From: Zonotrichia leucophrys gambelii
Lineage: Eukaryota; Chordata; Aves; Passeriformes; Passerellidae
DNA length: 64,000 nucleotides
Assembly (NCBI RefSeq): GCF_028769735.1
Contig: NC_088178.1
Location: 13,232,857-13,296,856, forward strand
Direction of reading: 5' to 3'
The first letter of the stretch is position 1. The number at the start of each line of letters is the position of its first letter. The position numbers and the translations under genes are program-made. Below the pieces are notes generated by a model. That model saw only the letters and a list, made by a program, of their open reading frames with translations. It had not been told where the DNA came from and did not search any database. Below are positions 1 to 11,480 of the stretch, piece after piece.

Positions 1-129
1 GTGCAGTATGAAGTCCCTCTTCATGACAAAGGCACTATTATGTCTGAAACCCCAAGGTAATTGTGGATATGTGTGCAGAAAAACCCTTTTCTATAAAACA
101 TGCTTAATAGGTTACAAAATCATGTATTT

Positions 130-192
130 GAAATTTTAGGATATTATTTGGAAATTTTAGGATATTATTTAGATATTTTAGGATATAATTTA
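130..192. repeat. 21-bp tandem repeat, three copies
   Basis: Three successive copies of an AT-rich 21-bp unit occur here, with copies starting near 130, 151 and 172. The first two copies match over at least 20 bp. The third differs at a few positions. The core of each copy is ATTTTAGGATAT. This is a short minisatellite of local origin with no sign of function. Confidence 0.85.
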
Positions 193-2033
193 GAATGTAT
201 CTATTTCAGTCTCCCATTTAGAAATTCCCTGCCTAATTAGGAAAAGAGTACACCTGCACTAAGACCGAGAATGAAAAGCCATCTTTCAAGAGAGCAGTCC
301 ATTTGCACTGGAGAACTATTAACCACTAAAAAGTCAGGAAGGTTTGGAATAGAAGAGTTTTCAAATCCTTACTCGAGCAAGAGTGTCCCAGTAATGCTAC
401 ACCAGAGTAAAGGATGGGAAACAAGAAAAATAATCAGAAAATAAAAGATTTATGGAAAGATTAGACACACAAGTGTGTGTTGAATATGCATGCACAATTG
501 CATGCTTAATTTGCACACCCAATTATTGCCATTGTGCATAAAATTGAATAATTACCCATGAAAATAAATGATTATGGTTATTTACTTCCATAATTACTTG
601 ATTTGCACATACAATCATGGTAATTAGGCACACAAATTAGTCATCACACAATTGCATGCCTAACCTTATTAAGAATGAGAATCAATGCATTTATTTTAAA
701 TTGCCTTTGTCCAATTTGTACTATTTCTTTTTTCTAGCTGGATTTGGAAAGGATGTATGTACCAGGGCCAAGCCTCCAGTGTTCCTCTGTCCTGATGCCA
801 CCCTTCAGGCATCAGAAGAGCCCACAGAATGTCCCCATGCCACAACGCTCCCTTCGTGAACAAATCACATGGGAAATGCTATAAAAAGGGGAAAAAATCA
901 GTCAAAGCATGGCAAGAAATTGAGAATAACACACTTTTCAAGTTGTTACTTTCAATTCAGGAATGCAGTCACTAAAAAAAAGTCTCAGACATTTGAGAGG
1001 AAGAAATGGGTCATGGTGTAGAGGAAACGAAACTTTAATGATTTTTTTTGGCATTGAATCTTTAAAAAAATGTAAGTGCTATAATTAGTTAGCAGAATGT
1101 GAAAATCTAGAAAAACTATTACATTCATTTTGTAGGCAAAGCCAGTTAAGATAGAGATGTTAAATGCCCAAGTCTGCATCAGTTCTTTGTTGCACTCACA
1201 GAAATAAAATCCAATTTCAGCTTCTAGATTTGTGATTTCACTTATTAGTCTGAATGTCTGCCCCTTGTAGATGTCCTGTCTCCAGGAGCAGTAGGTGAGG
1301 ATACCTTTATTAACTTTCCTATAAATCATATTTTGCTAGGAAACATAATAAAAGCCTGGGGAATTAGTCAATAAAATAGTGCTGTTTCTCTATCACTTAA
1401 TAAATGCCTGGGTCCTGTGGTTGGAACTTGGTATGCTCTCTAATTAAAAAGAACAAATATGAGAAAAATACTGGCAACCTGAAATATTGAGCTGTTTCAT
1501 GTTTATTATTGGAGCCTTCTTGAGTACAATTTTCTAATAATTGGGCCAGATGGACAAGCAAAAAAAATTAGCATGACAGTTTAAACTGAGTCTATTACTA
1601 TATAGAAAGGATCATGCCTGACAGATCTGTGAATCTCCCTTCATAAATCAGTAAAAGCCCTACTGCATCTGTATAGAATCTATATTTTTCCCTACTGGTT
1701 TTGAGTTAATGCCAAGGTAGTTAATGCTGGAAGAAATATAGGGGTTAAAACATTTTGTCCTTAATGTATCTTCCTTTTTTTTTTTTGGTTGTTGTTAATT
1801 ATGTGCCTTAATTTAGTTCTTGCTTAATGCACTTTAGAATGAATTGTATTTCTTGTAATTGCTTTATTATTACTTGACATTAGACCTTATGTTAAGCAAT
1901 CAAAATGGTATGGTAGAAAGAGAAGGAGGCAAAATGATCAAGATACAGTGAAGATGAGTTTACATCCTTAAAGCAATCACATGGTCCCCAACTGCCAGAA
2001 ATGTTACAGGATTTATCTATATTACATCCTGTC
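193..2033. other. AT-rich noncoding stretch
   Basis: This is unique-looking, AT-rich DNA. It holds the repeated GCATGC/TTGCACA word cluster at 486-660 (listed separately) and a T12 run at 1775-1786. Open frames at 656-859 and 985-1329 (minus) are short, AT-biased and carry no recognisable domain, so I do not call them genes. Nothing else is visible. Confidence 0.7.
486..660. repeat. Cluster of repeated GCATGC and TTGCACA words
   Basis: A 13-bp word (CACAATTGCATGC) occurs at 493-505 and again at 647-659. The first copy belongs to an inverted pair of GCATGC at 488-493 and 500-505. Between them TTGCACA-type words and TAATTA/ATAATTAC words recur on both strands. The stretch could be a degenerate tandem array, or a cluster of homeodomain and POU-type binding words. 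I cannot tell which from one genome. Confidence 0.5.
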
Positions 2034-2077
2034 AAAGAAAGGAAGGAGGGAAAGGGAAAGGAAGGAGGAAGGAGGGA
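2034..2077 (+). repeat. 44-bp pure purine tract (GA-rich)
   Basis: An uninterrupted run of A and G, built from GGAAGG, GGGAAAG and GGAGGAAGG blocks. Homopurine tracts of this length can adopt triplex (H-DNA) structure and are common slippage products. No gene is associated with it. Confidence 0.85.
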
Positions 2078-3639
2078 TCCCTGAGCGTGCAGCTGTTTGG
2101 TTTGTTGGCTTGGGATGATGTTTTGCTTTGGGCCATCGCAGGTGGGATCTGTTGCCAGGCTGACCCTCTGTGCTGTGCTTTGCAACCCTGGCCTGGGGGA
2201 AGGTGTAGCCCTGGCTCAGGAGACTTGCAAAAGCCCTCTGGTGCTGCATGAGACAATGTGAAGCACCCTGAGAAGGCAGTGGCAAAAATGCCTTAATAAA
2301 ACTGGTTAATGCCATTAGACAGGAGCTCTCTTCAAATCCCTTAAAATATTAGGTGTCAAAACATGCCAGAAAAATATAGTACCTTTGCAACACAGGCCCA
2401 TTAGTATTTTATAGGCAGTAAGAGCTTTAAGACTCCCCCATCTTAAATCCTAGGGAAAGCCATTTAATAGAAATAACTTAGGACTTCCAAAGTAAATGTT
2501 AACACCTCTTGCTAGTTTAATTCTTTCACAAGGCTATTTTTATAAATCACAAGTAAATGATGGTTTAGAGTGTCATTGCAACCGGCCTGAAGTTAAGTCA
2601 TGAAGACAAACCCAACCCCAGGAGGTATTTTAACTTTAAACTATTCATTCTGCAGCTCATGGTCCTGCTGTAGGCTGACAGCATACTAATTCCATGGGCT
2701 GATGAAGTGCTAGTCCCATGCAGAAAAAAAGTATTTATTTACATGCATACGGCTATTTAAAAAAAATAAAATCTGTATATTTCATGATGCTAAGGGGGTA
2801 TTTGTTTAGTTGATGTAATATTTTCCATAATGATTTCTGATTACCAAAATGCATAGTACAAATGGTAATCAGTGCCCCTTTCAAAGCAAATGCTGCTGCT
2901 GAGTACCTCCTATGAGTTTAATCACAGTGTGCAATTCACACCGTAATATGTTATAATTGCTCCCTACAAAGTTGGTCCTGTTTCATTTTAATATCACTGG
3001 ACTAACTGCTGAAACTCAACATGAGTTCCTCAAATACTGCATTCTTCATTGAGAATTTTACATACATAATTAATCTCAAATAAGGGCACCATAAAAAAAG
3101 TGAGGATTTTTAAATAAATGCCCTTTAATAGCTCTAAAATCAGAGGTGGTACTTTGAAAAGTTCACCCTGTTGGACACTTTACTCTGAGATCCAGTCTGA
3201 TTGCCATTTCCTTCAGATAATTTTACCTGTTCTTTTAGCAGGGAAAAAGTACATACTGATGCAGAGTTTATCCTTATTTTCATGCACCTACAAATACCTC
3301 TCAGGCCAAGATGAGAACTCTTATGTTACTCTTTACAAGAACTGTTGAAAGTACCCTGGGCTGTGAGGTGCAGAAGATACGATGCTGCACAGCATTTTGA
3401 GCCAAAGAATCTAAGAGACCAATTGGAGATGGAGCATGCAAGTCACTCGCTGTCAAGTCTGTGCAATCCACCTCTGATTTTTACAGCAATAGTGTTATTT
3501 GCATGCTCATGGAGCAAATGGCTACTTTTTGGCTACATTTTTACATATTTGTGAGCAAGTCTTTGGACTTTCCTGGATAACTTATGCGCTATTCGGGATA
3601 TTTGAGCATTCCCCTAATGGTTCCTGTTGGTCAAAGTGC
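2078..3639. other. AT-rich noncoding stretch
   Basis: Unique-looking AT-rich DNA. Open frames at 3118-3348 and 3345-3554 are short and not recognisable. A perfect octamer word on the minus strand (ATTTGCAT) lies at 3497-3504. Nothing else is seen. Confidence 0.65.
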
Positions 3640-4010
3640 TGGTCAGCTGCCTGCTGTGCCTGACCAGCACCTGGAACACATTTGGGCAGCCAGGGGAGCC
3701 CCACTTCATCCCAGCACAAAGGGAAGCCCTGGCAGGAGCCTTCCATGTCCTCTGGGGCCTGCCCTGGGAAGGCACTGAGGGGTTTAATGAGAGAGCCGGT
3801 GCAGGACGGGTCCAAGCCAGCACAATCTCGCTGTTTGCAACTGGTGGTGTGCTTGCTTTCACTGGGTGAGTGAAAGTTATAACCTGAGGTGGAGGAAATG
3901 ACAGTGTCCCCATCAAGGTGGGTCACTGGAGCACAACATGTGAGTGGCCTCGTGTCAAACCCAGCGAGCAGAGCCACAGCAGCCCCCAGCAGCCCAGCTC
4001 AGGCAGGCAT
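3640..4010. other. GC-rich, CpG-poor patch
   Basis: A GC-rich island in AT-rich surroundings, dominated by CAGG, CTGG and GCCC words and with few CpG dinucleotides, so it is not a CpG-island promoter. Several overlapping open frames exist on both strands (the longest is about 131 codons, minus strand 3582-3977). That is the expected result of a low stop-codon density here. It may be an old decayed transposable element, but I cannot assign a family. Confidence 0.45.
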
Positions 4011-5079
4011 TTTTCCTGGGTTTTAGACTAGTGCTAAAAGTTTTTCTTTCTCTCCCTGCACCAGATTTACCCAGGAGACAGCATATTCCTTCTAATATTT
4101 TCTGTTTCCTCCCTGTCTTCTTTCTGGACTTCTGTTGTGTAACACAAAAAAGCCCCAACCTCTGCTCCAAACCATTTCATTAGTTAATGCCAACTTAAAT
4201 AGCACTTGCTAATGTCAAATTCAACTGAGACCACTCCACACCACACAATGAATGGGAAACAAGATAACAATCTATTTTAAAAGTTAAAAATTAATCTTAT
4301 ATGTAAAATATTGTTTACTTTTCCTAACCTTTAACACGAGATGGAAATAATAGCATTTATCAAAAAGGAGATGTGGCACTGCTAAAGGTCACAACTGCCC
4401 CTTGACAGTATCATGTTGTAGCATTAATTGCTAGCAGGTTTTTTCCTGGCCCTTCATTGTGCCAGCACACCCCATCCCACCCTGGTGTAAAAGCAGAGTT
4501 TAGATTTTCCTCCTTTGGTGGAAGCCACTTTGATGTTTCTGCTGTGCTCAGGGTAGAGGGGCTGTGAGGGACTGAGTAGCACATTAGAAACATGTAAAGA
4601 AAGGGCATAAAGACAATATTTATATGAGCACTGTGACTTTTCATCCTCACTGAATCCTCAAATAACCTGGAACCACACACAAATACATCACTTTTCTGTT
4701 TTTAAAAAATTATTAATACATAACTGCACAAATTTAAGACCCAAGGACACTTTCAAATGTGAACTTCATAATAGATCTTCCAAAGCTATTGTAACCATTG
4801 TCAGGGAGCATTCACATTTCCAGAAGTAATTAAGAAGTAATTAAGGCAGAAATTCTTGGCTATACCTTGCCAAGGTTTTCTGAAGCTTATTCCCTGAGCT
4901 GCATTGTTTGAAAGGGGGCAAAAAACATGGAGAAAACAAAACCAGCAGCGTGAATTGTAATTACTCAAAAGCAGTGCAGAATAAAGCTTCAGTAAATGCC
5001 TTCACAGTTGAACTCAACTGTTTAACAAATGAAAACTCTAATTGACAATTCTGTACCAAAGTGTAAATTTGTCAGGGAA
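4011..5079. other. AT-rich noncoding stretch
   Basis: Unique-looking AT-rich DNA with an 89-codon minus-strand frame (4411-4680) that shows no recognisable domain. The only internal structure is the 11-bp duplication at 4822-4843. Confidence 0.65.
4822..4843. repeat. 11-bp perfect tandem duplication containing TAATTA
   Basis: AGAAGTAATTA occurs twice head to tail with no mismatch. Each copy carries a TAATTA homeodomain core, so the duplication places two such cores 11 bp apart, about one helical turn. It may be simple slippage. Confidence 0.8.
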
Positions 5080-5420
5080 GGATATGCAACAAGTTTTTGG
5101 GCTTTGTTTCTTTTTCTCCTTGTACATCATAGTGAGTGCTGTTGTGATTTGGATCTATTACTTCTGAATATTGCATGAAGCTGACAAGCACTTGTCATTT
5201 AAAGACCACATGGAGGCATTTAGTTTTCCATTTAGACATAATAACACATTATGCAAATAAGCTTGCCAAGGAAAGCTGGAGGCTTACATGAAATAAACTG
5301 TCAAACACCAGTTGCTAATAAATGAACATTTCTTTATAGATTGTCTTAATTTGGGCAACTGGAAAATAAGCGTGACTGCATGGATAAACTATCTTTCAAT
5401 ATGAAATTCTGTTGATCGTG
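5080..5420. promoter_or_regulatory. Candidate conserved noncoding element with octamer
   Basis: AT-rich, non-repetitive DNA with a perfect POU octamer (ATGCAAAT, 5251-5258) inside a run of homeodomain-like AT words. It contains no long open frame and has none of the low-complexity look of its flanks. Deeply conserved vertebrate enhancers often look like this. The call is inference: no conservation data were available, and AT-rich words occur by chance. Confidence 0.2.
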
Positions 5421-5650
5421 CAGAGCAGAAATCTTCCCAGAAAATTGATGTTCCTTGCCTCGATTCAGTTAAGCAAACACAAAGAACTTTAAGCAACCCT
5501 GTTAAATATTTACACTATATTGTACAAAACAATAAAGGTTTTGAAATTGGCTCCCCACATTGCAGATGCCGAGGAGAGCTTGGCTGGGGCAAGAGCAGAG
5601 TGTGTCCCTTCAGCACTCACCCCACAGCTGCTGGGCAATTCCCACTGCCT
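5421..5650. other. Noncoding flank of the minisatellite
   Basis: AT-rich DNA that becomes GC-rich from about 5560. No gene, RNA or repeat is recognisable before the 13-bp array. Confidence 0.6.
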
Positions 5651-5715
5651 GGCACATCCTCATGGCACAAAATGATGGCACACCTTGATGGCACATCCTC
5701 ATGGCACACCCTGCT
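5651..5715 (+). repeat. 13-bp minisatellite, five copies
   Basis: Five head-to-tail 13-bp units all begin GGCACA (starts 5651, 5664, 5677, 5690 and 5703). Units one and four are identical, so there is also a higher-order period of 39 bp, consistent with duplication of a three-unit block. It sits in a GC-rich patch (about 5560-5800). An overlapping open frame of 107 codons (5600-5923) is an effect of the repeat and composition, not a recognisable gene. Confidence 0.85.
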
Positions 5716-8099
5716 GCTCACCCCAAGGGAGCCCTCGCAGCCCCACACCACTGCCCAGGGCACGGCTTCCCCACCTCCTCTGTGCCATATGCAGAGCTCA
5801 CAAATTCTTGCAAGGAGAACTCAGGCTAACTCGGTCATGGGGCAGCTAAGCAGAGTGTTTAAAATAAACCAAAGGCCACGCAGGTGGGAGAAGAGAGAGT
5901 TCCAGCCCATCACATGCAGTTAAGTGCATAACTTAACCAGAGCCACTCACATGACATGACAACTAAACGCCAACAATTAAAAACAGACCACTGTGACAGC
6001 AAACCAAAATAACACCAAAAAATAGAGGTTACCAGGATCAACTAAGGGGTTTTGTTCAAGTGAACTGTTTCTTCAAATGGAGCAATAAAAACCAATCAAA
6101 CCAATCAACGCATCACCAAACAAACCAAAATACATCAGGGTTCTACTTGGGCAAATTAAAAGTTTAACGGAGGATGTTGATTTACCAAATAACTCCACAT
6201 AAAAATAGCCTAATTGCTCTACATATTTTATATTACTTTGAAGGGAAACTCAAACCAATGTGTAATTCCAATGGTTAATTTACTATGTCATTCCTTGTTT
6301 CTAATTTTTATTAACAAGAGTCACATACAGTTGTTTCTAAATTGGCATCTTTTCATCCTTAAGGAAACTACACCCTAAAGTAATATTCTGTCAGAAATCT
6401 GCTCTTAATTGGGCTAATCAAGTAGCATTTCCACATTACGAAGGATGGATTATAGTTTCATTTACTGAGAAGTTCACATGACAGTTGCAGACATTTATAT
6501 TTGAGTAGCTGGTTTGGGATGTGTCCAAATCTTTCTCTTTTTGCTTCTTTTTAATTAATATTTCAGGCATACAGGATAGCTTCTTCTTTTCTGGAAACTG
6601 AATTGAAGGATTTGATTTGTGCCGGGCATTTTGCCATTAGGGGAAAAAATAAAAAATAAATCAAAAACCTAAGAAGGAAGTCATCAAGTTTTGCTTTGTA
6701 ACTAACCCAAAGTTTTTCTGTATAAGGGAAACTTTACCTGATGAAGTCACACTGTCCCTCTGCCACACAGCTTGACTGAGGGGACAGTTGACTTGCCGGT
6801 TATTTTAACACAAAATTCAGAAGTTGATGCTTTGTGTGGTCTGAGCAATCCCTCCCTAAAATGACTAAAAGAAGCCATATCCAGAGTCATCTGAAACTGA
6901 ACATTTGCATGTAATTTAAGAGCCTGTGCAAAACCTCTACCTGTTCAAAACCATCAGCTCAAAACCTGCCTGTCTGCCAGGAGCCTGTGCAAACCTCGCT
7001 CTACCTTCTCTCTCCACAGAGCTGTAAGGTTTAAATTTAGTTTTTAATAAAGCCTGTCTCCTGCTTGTGAGTGGAATAAGTGCAGAGCAGCATCCTGGTT
7101 TTAGTCAGAATTTACCCCTGTGGTGTGAGAATGAGGAGGTACCTGGTGGAATATGAAGATTAATTCACAGGAGGTGAGAGCAAGCACTTCCTTGCACAAG
7201 GGAGCAGCAAGGTGGTGGGAGGAGCTGCCACAGGAGCCTGGAGGAGGCCCATGCCAGCAGGTGCAAGAGGGGCTCAAACACATTCATGGACAGCAAGGTC
7301 CCTAAACCCAGACAGAAGGTCGTAGCTCACAGAGCACATGGATGTTCAGAATTCAGCCAGACTGCCAAATGGAGCGAGGCTCATTCCAGCCTCCTCCTCT
7401 GGGCCCTAAGATTTGCTGTACCAGGGTTTCCACACCCACAGGCAGAGCCTGGAGCCCCAGCACCCAGCGGGGGCAGCGCTGCCTGTCCCAGCCCAAAGCA
7501 GGAAGGGCTGGAATCAAAGCAGCTTGTGAGAGAAGTTCACAGCACTGCTGGGGCTAGGAGTGAAAACAAAACCTGAACCCAGAGTAAACCACTTCCCTAG
7601 CATGCATTCCCCTGCTCATCTGATCCATGTGACAGCTGATTTCAGACTAGCGCCAGTGGCTCCACAACCCTAATCCCCTGCATTGTGTGAATGCGGCAGC
7701 ATTGCCACAGGCTTAGAGCAGAGCAGCACTAACGCTATCAACACTGATCAGCTGGCAGGAACACCGTCCCAGTCGTGGGACTGTTTTGGTACAGTCTTAG
7801 CACTACTGAACAAAACTGCTTTTGAATTTGGGAATTAGCTGATGCAATGGGGGGAAAAGGCAGAAATACTGACTCTCACACTGGGATCAGACAAGGGCAT
7901 CAGGGTAGAATTTTATTAGGTTATTATTGGCTTGCTCTCTTCTTGACACAGTCGATCTTTCTTTCAGCGTTTGCATTAATAAATAATTACCTATGGCAAG
8001 AGACTGAGATGCACAAAAAGGTCTTACAAGTGCTCTCATACAGCAGGCAGCCTTTTCAAAAACAAAGATGGAGTTGAAAAGTTTCACTAATCCGAGCCT
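5716..8099. other. Noncoding stretch with one GC-rich patch
   Basis: Mostly AT-rich unique DNA, with a GC-rich patch at about 7180-7560. A partial direct repeat (GAGCCTGTGCAAA followed by similar sequence) occurs near 6920 and 6981, about 61 bp apart. An ATTTGCAT octamer lies at 6903-6910. Open frames up to 96 codons (7286-7576) are not recognisable. Confidence 0.6.
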
Positions 8100-8480
8100 T
8101 GTCATCTACAATGCTGTTGAAATAACCCCCTAAAGCACTGTTAAAAGGCACAAGATCAACACATCAAGCAAGAATTGGCCGACTTGCAGATGATACTGTC
8201 TCGACTACAAGGGCATCCCTTTGTAGCAAAGATTAAAGGGAAAGTGCCTTTTCCTGTATGCTGTTGACTTAAACAACTACCATTTAGCAGTTTGACTTTC
8301 TTTTTGTGGTCGAGAATGTATTATTAATGTGCAGTCCTTTAAAGAATGTGCTAAATTCCTCCTGCGTTTAGCACTTACAAAACATACAGAGGGGGAAAAA
8401 ACCCGCCCGTGGTTTTCACAGTCTAAACAATAACAAAGTGCCTCCAGGATTCATTTTAATGAGAAACGCCAGTGTCCCAC
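8100..8480. promoter_or_regulatory. Possible conserved noncoding element
   Basis: Non-repetitive sequence that keeps several CpG dinucleotides (near 8365, 8403 and 8407), unusual among the CpG-poor flanks. There is no long open frame. A short frame reading L-A-D-D-T at 8183-8197 was considered as a reverse transcriptase remnant and rejected. The regulatory suggestion rests only on composition and is weak. Confidence 0.15.
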
Positions 8481-10584
8481 CGTGGAAATCTGGAGATGGA
8501 CAACACACACCAGCAGATTAATTATCATTTCGGAGGCAGGAACTATGTGGATTTTGTAACAAGGCTTGTAGAAAATAAAAATTCTGTTAATCACTGCAAG
8601 ATTTGTATTTCCTCAAAGGTACCATTAACCTATAAATGCATGTGCCACATACATTCAGAAGGAATAGAAAATGAAGGAGCCCTTCCTCTCTCCCCTCCCC
8701 AACAATACACACTAGGAAATTTTCTTCCCTTACAGATAGCCATGGCTTTTTGATTTCTATTTTGGGTTGGTTTTGTTTGTCTGGAGGGTTTTTGTTCTGG
8801 GTTTTTTTAGGATATAGAGTTAAGTGTAAGTTTTTCTGAGCTTACAGAGGCTTCAGTAAGCAAACAGCACGACACTCACTAGTCCTCCACACATCTGCAG
8901 GACAGATTTATCACTGCTGGCATGCCATGCAAATGATGGCTTCAGTCCCTGACAGAGCAGTCATTGACTTTCATAAAGGTTTTATGGATTACCGAGTCCA
9001 GGGGCGTCTCCCGAGATCTTTCCTGGACTTGTGGATAACATTTGCAAGGCAAAGCCCTGGTGCAGAAATTCCCTGCTGGAGAAGGCCCTTCCCTGACTGC
9101 AGCAAACCCAGTTGGCAGCTGACACTCAATGGCCTCAGCCTTCAAAACAGGAGGCGATGAGAGATGGGAATTTTAACAATGCAGTGACTTGAGTCATAAC
9201 CTCACTGAGCATATTTGATAACTCCAGTCTAATTTCTGGTTGTAATTCAGAGGAGGACTGCATTGTTTTACAAGATAAATGTATTAATCCCTATTCTTCT
9301 GTGGTGGGTATCTAGGAGATTAACTGCATTGCTGAGTGTGTGAATTTGTCTGTGACCAAAACCTGACATGAATGCAAACTATATGAATGATTTCTAAGAC
9401 TCTTTTGTTAAGGAATAATCTCCAGACAGATGTCCATGATAGCTGAGCAGTCAGTTGCACACTGTATCATTTATTTGGAATTCATACCCCAAATAAAACT
9501 GACTTTACTATAATCTGTTTAATTTCTAACTTCTGAATATTTTAGCCGGTCTTATGTTTTAGCCTTCCCTGAATCACAGCAATTGGAGGGCTCAAGCTCA
9601 CATTCAGGCCTTTAGAAAACTGCACAGATGATGAAATAGGTTTGGTTCAGCCCTTTGAAGAAGATAGTTTGTTTAAAGTAATACTTTCATAGCTTCCTGC
9701 AGGAAAACAGCTTTTGTGAAATGGAAACATTTTCCATGTACCAGTGACAAGAGTGCAGGAATGTACTTCCTTCTCTTAGTATTTCAAATCCTGACAGTGC
9801 TACTGGTCTCACTCTCCCACTGAAATCTTTATCTTGGCCCCCAGTGGTGACACTGGCAGGATCCAGGTGCATGCAGGTATGGAGTGCCCAGCAGGACTTG
9901 GTAGGGGCACACGTGCAGGAGCTACTGGCACAGAGAAACCTCTCTCCCTTGTTATCACTGCTTTGTGACCCAGATATTAATGACAATTAATTAATATTAA
10001 CACCACTAAGAGTAGGGCTTGTTGTGTTGCATACATACCGACTGCAGTATCTACACTGAGCAAGTGCTCTCAACATCCCAATATTACATACAAGGTGACA
10101 GTGTCTTTTTTTCCTGGGACTAGAAATACATGATGCTACAGGAGAGTCACTAATTCCTCCTCAAATTATATTTTGCTACATCTGCATTTTTCATGTATGA
10201 GGGCTGATTCTGGTTCTCCTGAACAGATTAGTTACTTATAAGTGTTCAGGTAATCCATGCAAATAGATTGTGGTAAGGTTGTTTATTATATTTTTCCCTC
10301 CTGCAATGGGTATAGAATGTGATTTCTCATTTCTGAACAAGTTTTACAAGCAAGTGGAAAAAGTGTATAACAATAAGTAATGCATATTTAAATTAAATTT
10401 TTGAATCTGTGTTAAAATTTGTGGACCTTTCAGAATAAATGAGCATCCCCCCGACTACTTTCAGAGAGAACTCTCTCTGCATTTATAATTCAAAGTGCCC
10501 TAGCTGTCTCCCAGAGTGGGGTACAGAGAACATTGCATATAGATAACATCTTCAGAGAAGCTGAATATTATTTTCTTCTGAAAA
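8481..10584. other. AT-rich noncoding stretch
   Basis: Unique-looking DNA with a T/G-rich run near 8755-8812 and perfect octamer words at 8937-8944 and 10257-10264. A TAATTA-rich run lies near 9970-10000. Open frames of up to 99 codons (minus 9687-9986) carry no recognised domain. Confidence 0.65.
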
Positions 10585-11480
10585 ATGAGGGGAACAAAGC
10601 CTGCATCCCAAGGTGTCCCTTCCACCCTGCCTGGTGTTGCAGAGGCTGAAGCAGAGGAGAAGGCAGAGCAGGGTGCCGTGGGGACTCACCCCGAGTGTCC
10701 CTGCACTCCCAGATGCAGCAGCTGCAGCTCCTCTCCCAGTCTGGGGCACGGGCAGCCTGCCTCCCCATCTCCAGCTGTGCAGGCTGAGGATGCCCGTGTC
10801 TCACTGTGTCTCAGGCCTGTGGCTCCCCCTACGATTTCCCCCCCGTGTTTAAGCCTACAGCCAGCTCCGTGGGAAGGAGTGCCCTGCACAGGCAGCAGCA
10901 CTTTCCCCTCCTTACACCTGGGCATACACGGAGAGCTGCAGCCAGCAGGAGCCCAGGGCACAGCTCAGCTGCACAGCACTGCCCTCCTCACACCCAGGAA
11001 CTGCTCTTGTGTCACAGCACAGAGCCAGCATGGAAAGCTGATAACCCAAAGCCTTCTGTGGCACAGGAGCCCTGCTCTGGAGCAATGATTTGAACTGCCA
11101 GTCCTGTGCCCTGACTGCACTGGGACCAGGCTATTAGCAGAGATCTCCCTCCTCTGTCAGCTACTTGACTTTGTAGAACTTCAAATCGCTGTAATAAAGC
11201 CACAGACATACTTCCCATTCTGGGGAAGTGACCTAAATACTCAACATCCCAGCCTGTCTCCGTCTCGGAGTAATTTGCCAAAGGCGCAGCTACAGCAGTG
11301 GAGAACACAGCAAGCATGTCAGACCTGGCAGCCAGGCTGTCCTCTCCAGACAGGAGTGGCAGGGCTTCAGGGCCCTTCCCCTGAGCACCTGCAATGTCCC
11401 ATGCATGTGCACAAGGAGCCAAGATATCTTTTGTAGGAACCAGCAGGACTGAGGACCCTGAGCTGCTCTCCATATCCATG
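10585..11480. other. GC-rich patch with long chance open frames
   Basis: A roughly 900-bp GC-rich patch. It holds a 167-codon plus-strand frame starting at ATG (10585-11088) and a 155-codon minus-strand ATG frame (11012-11479). The first is rich in Ser, Pro, Ala and Cys, as translated GC-rich noncoding DNA usually is. The second has a more even composition but matches no family I recognise. CpG is scarce. I treat both frames as chance. A conservation or transcript test would settle the minus-strand frame. Confidence 0.45.

Noticed and set aside
8183..8197. L-A-D-D-T reading, like the reverse transcriptase FADD motif of CR1 elements
   Set aside because: The frame is only about 20 codons, no other reverse transcriptase motifs surround it, and the typical CR1 3' end repeat is absent.
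11012..11479. 155-codon minus-strand ATG frame with an even composition
   Set aside because: No family is recognised and there is no promoter or splice context; long frames are expected by chance in this patch. It remains the most worthwhile frame to test for transcripts.
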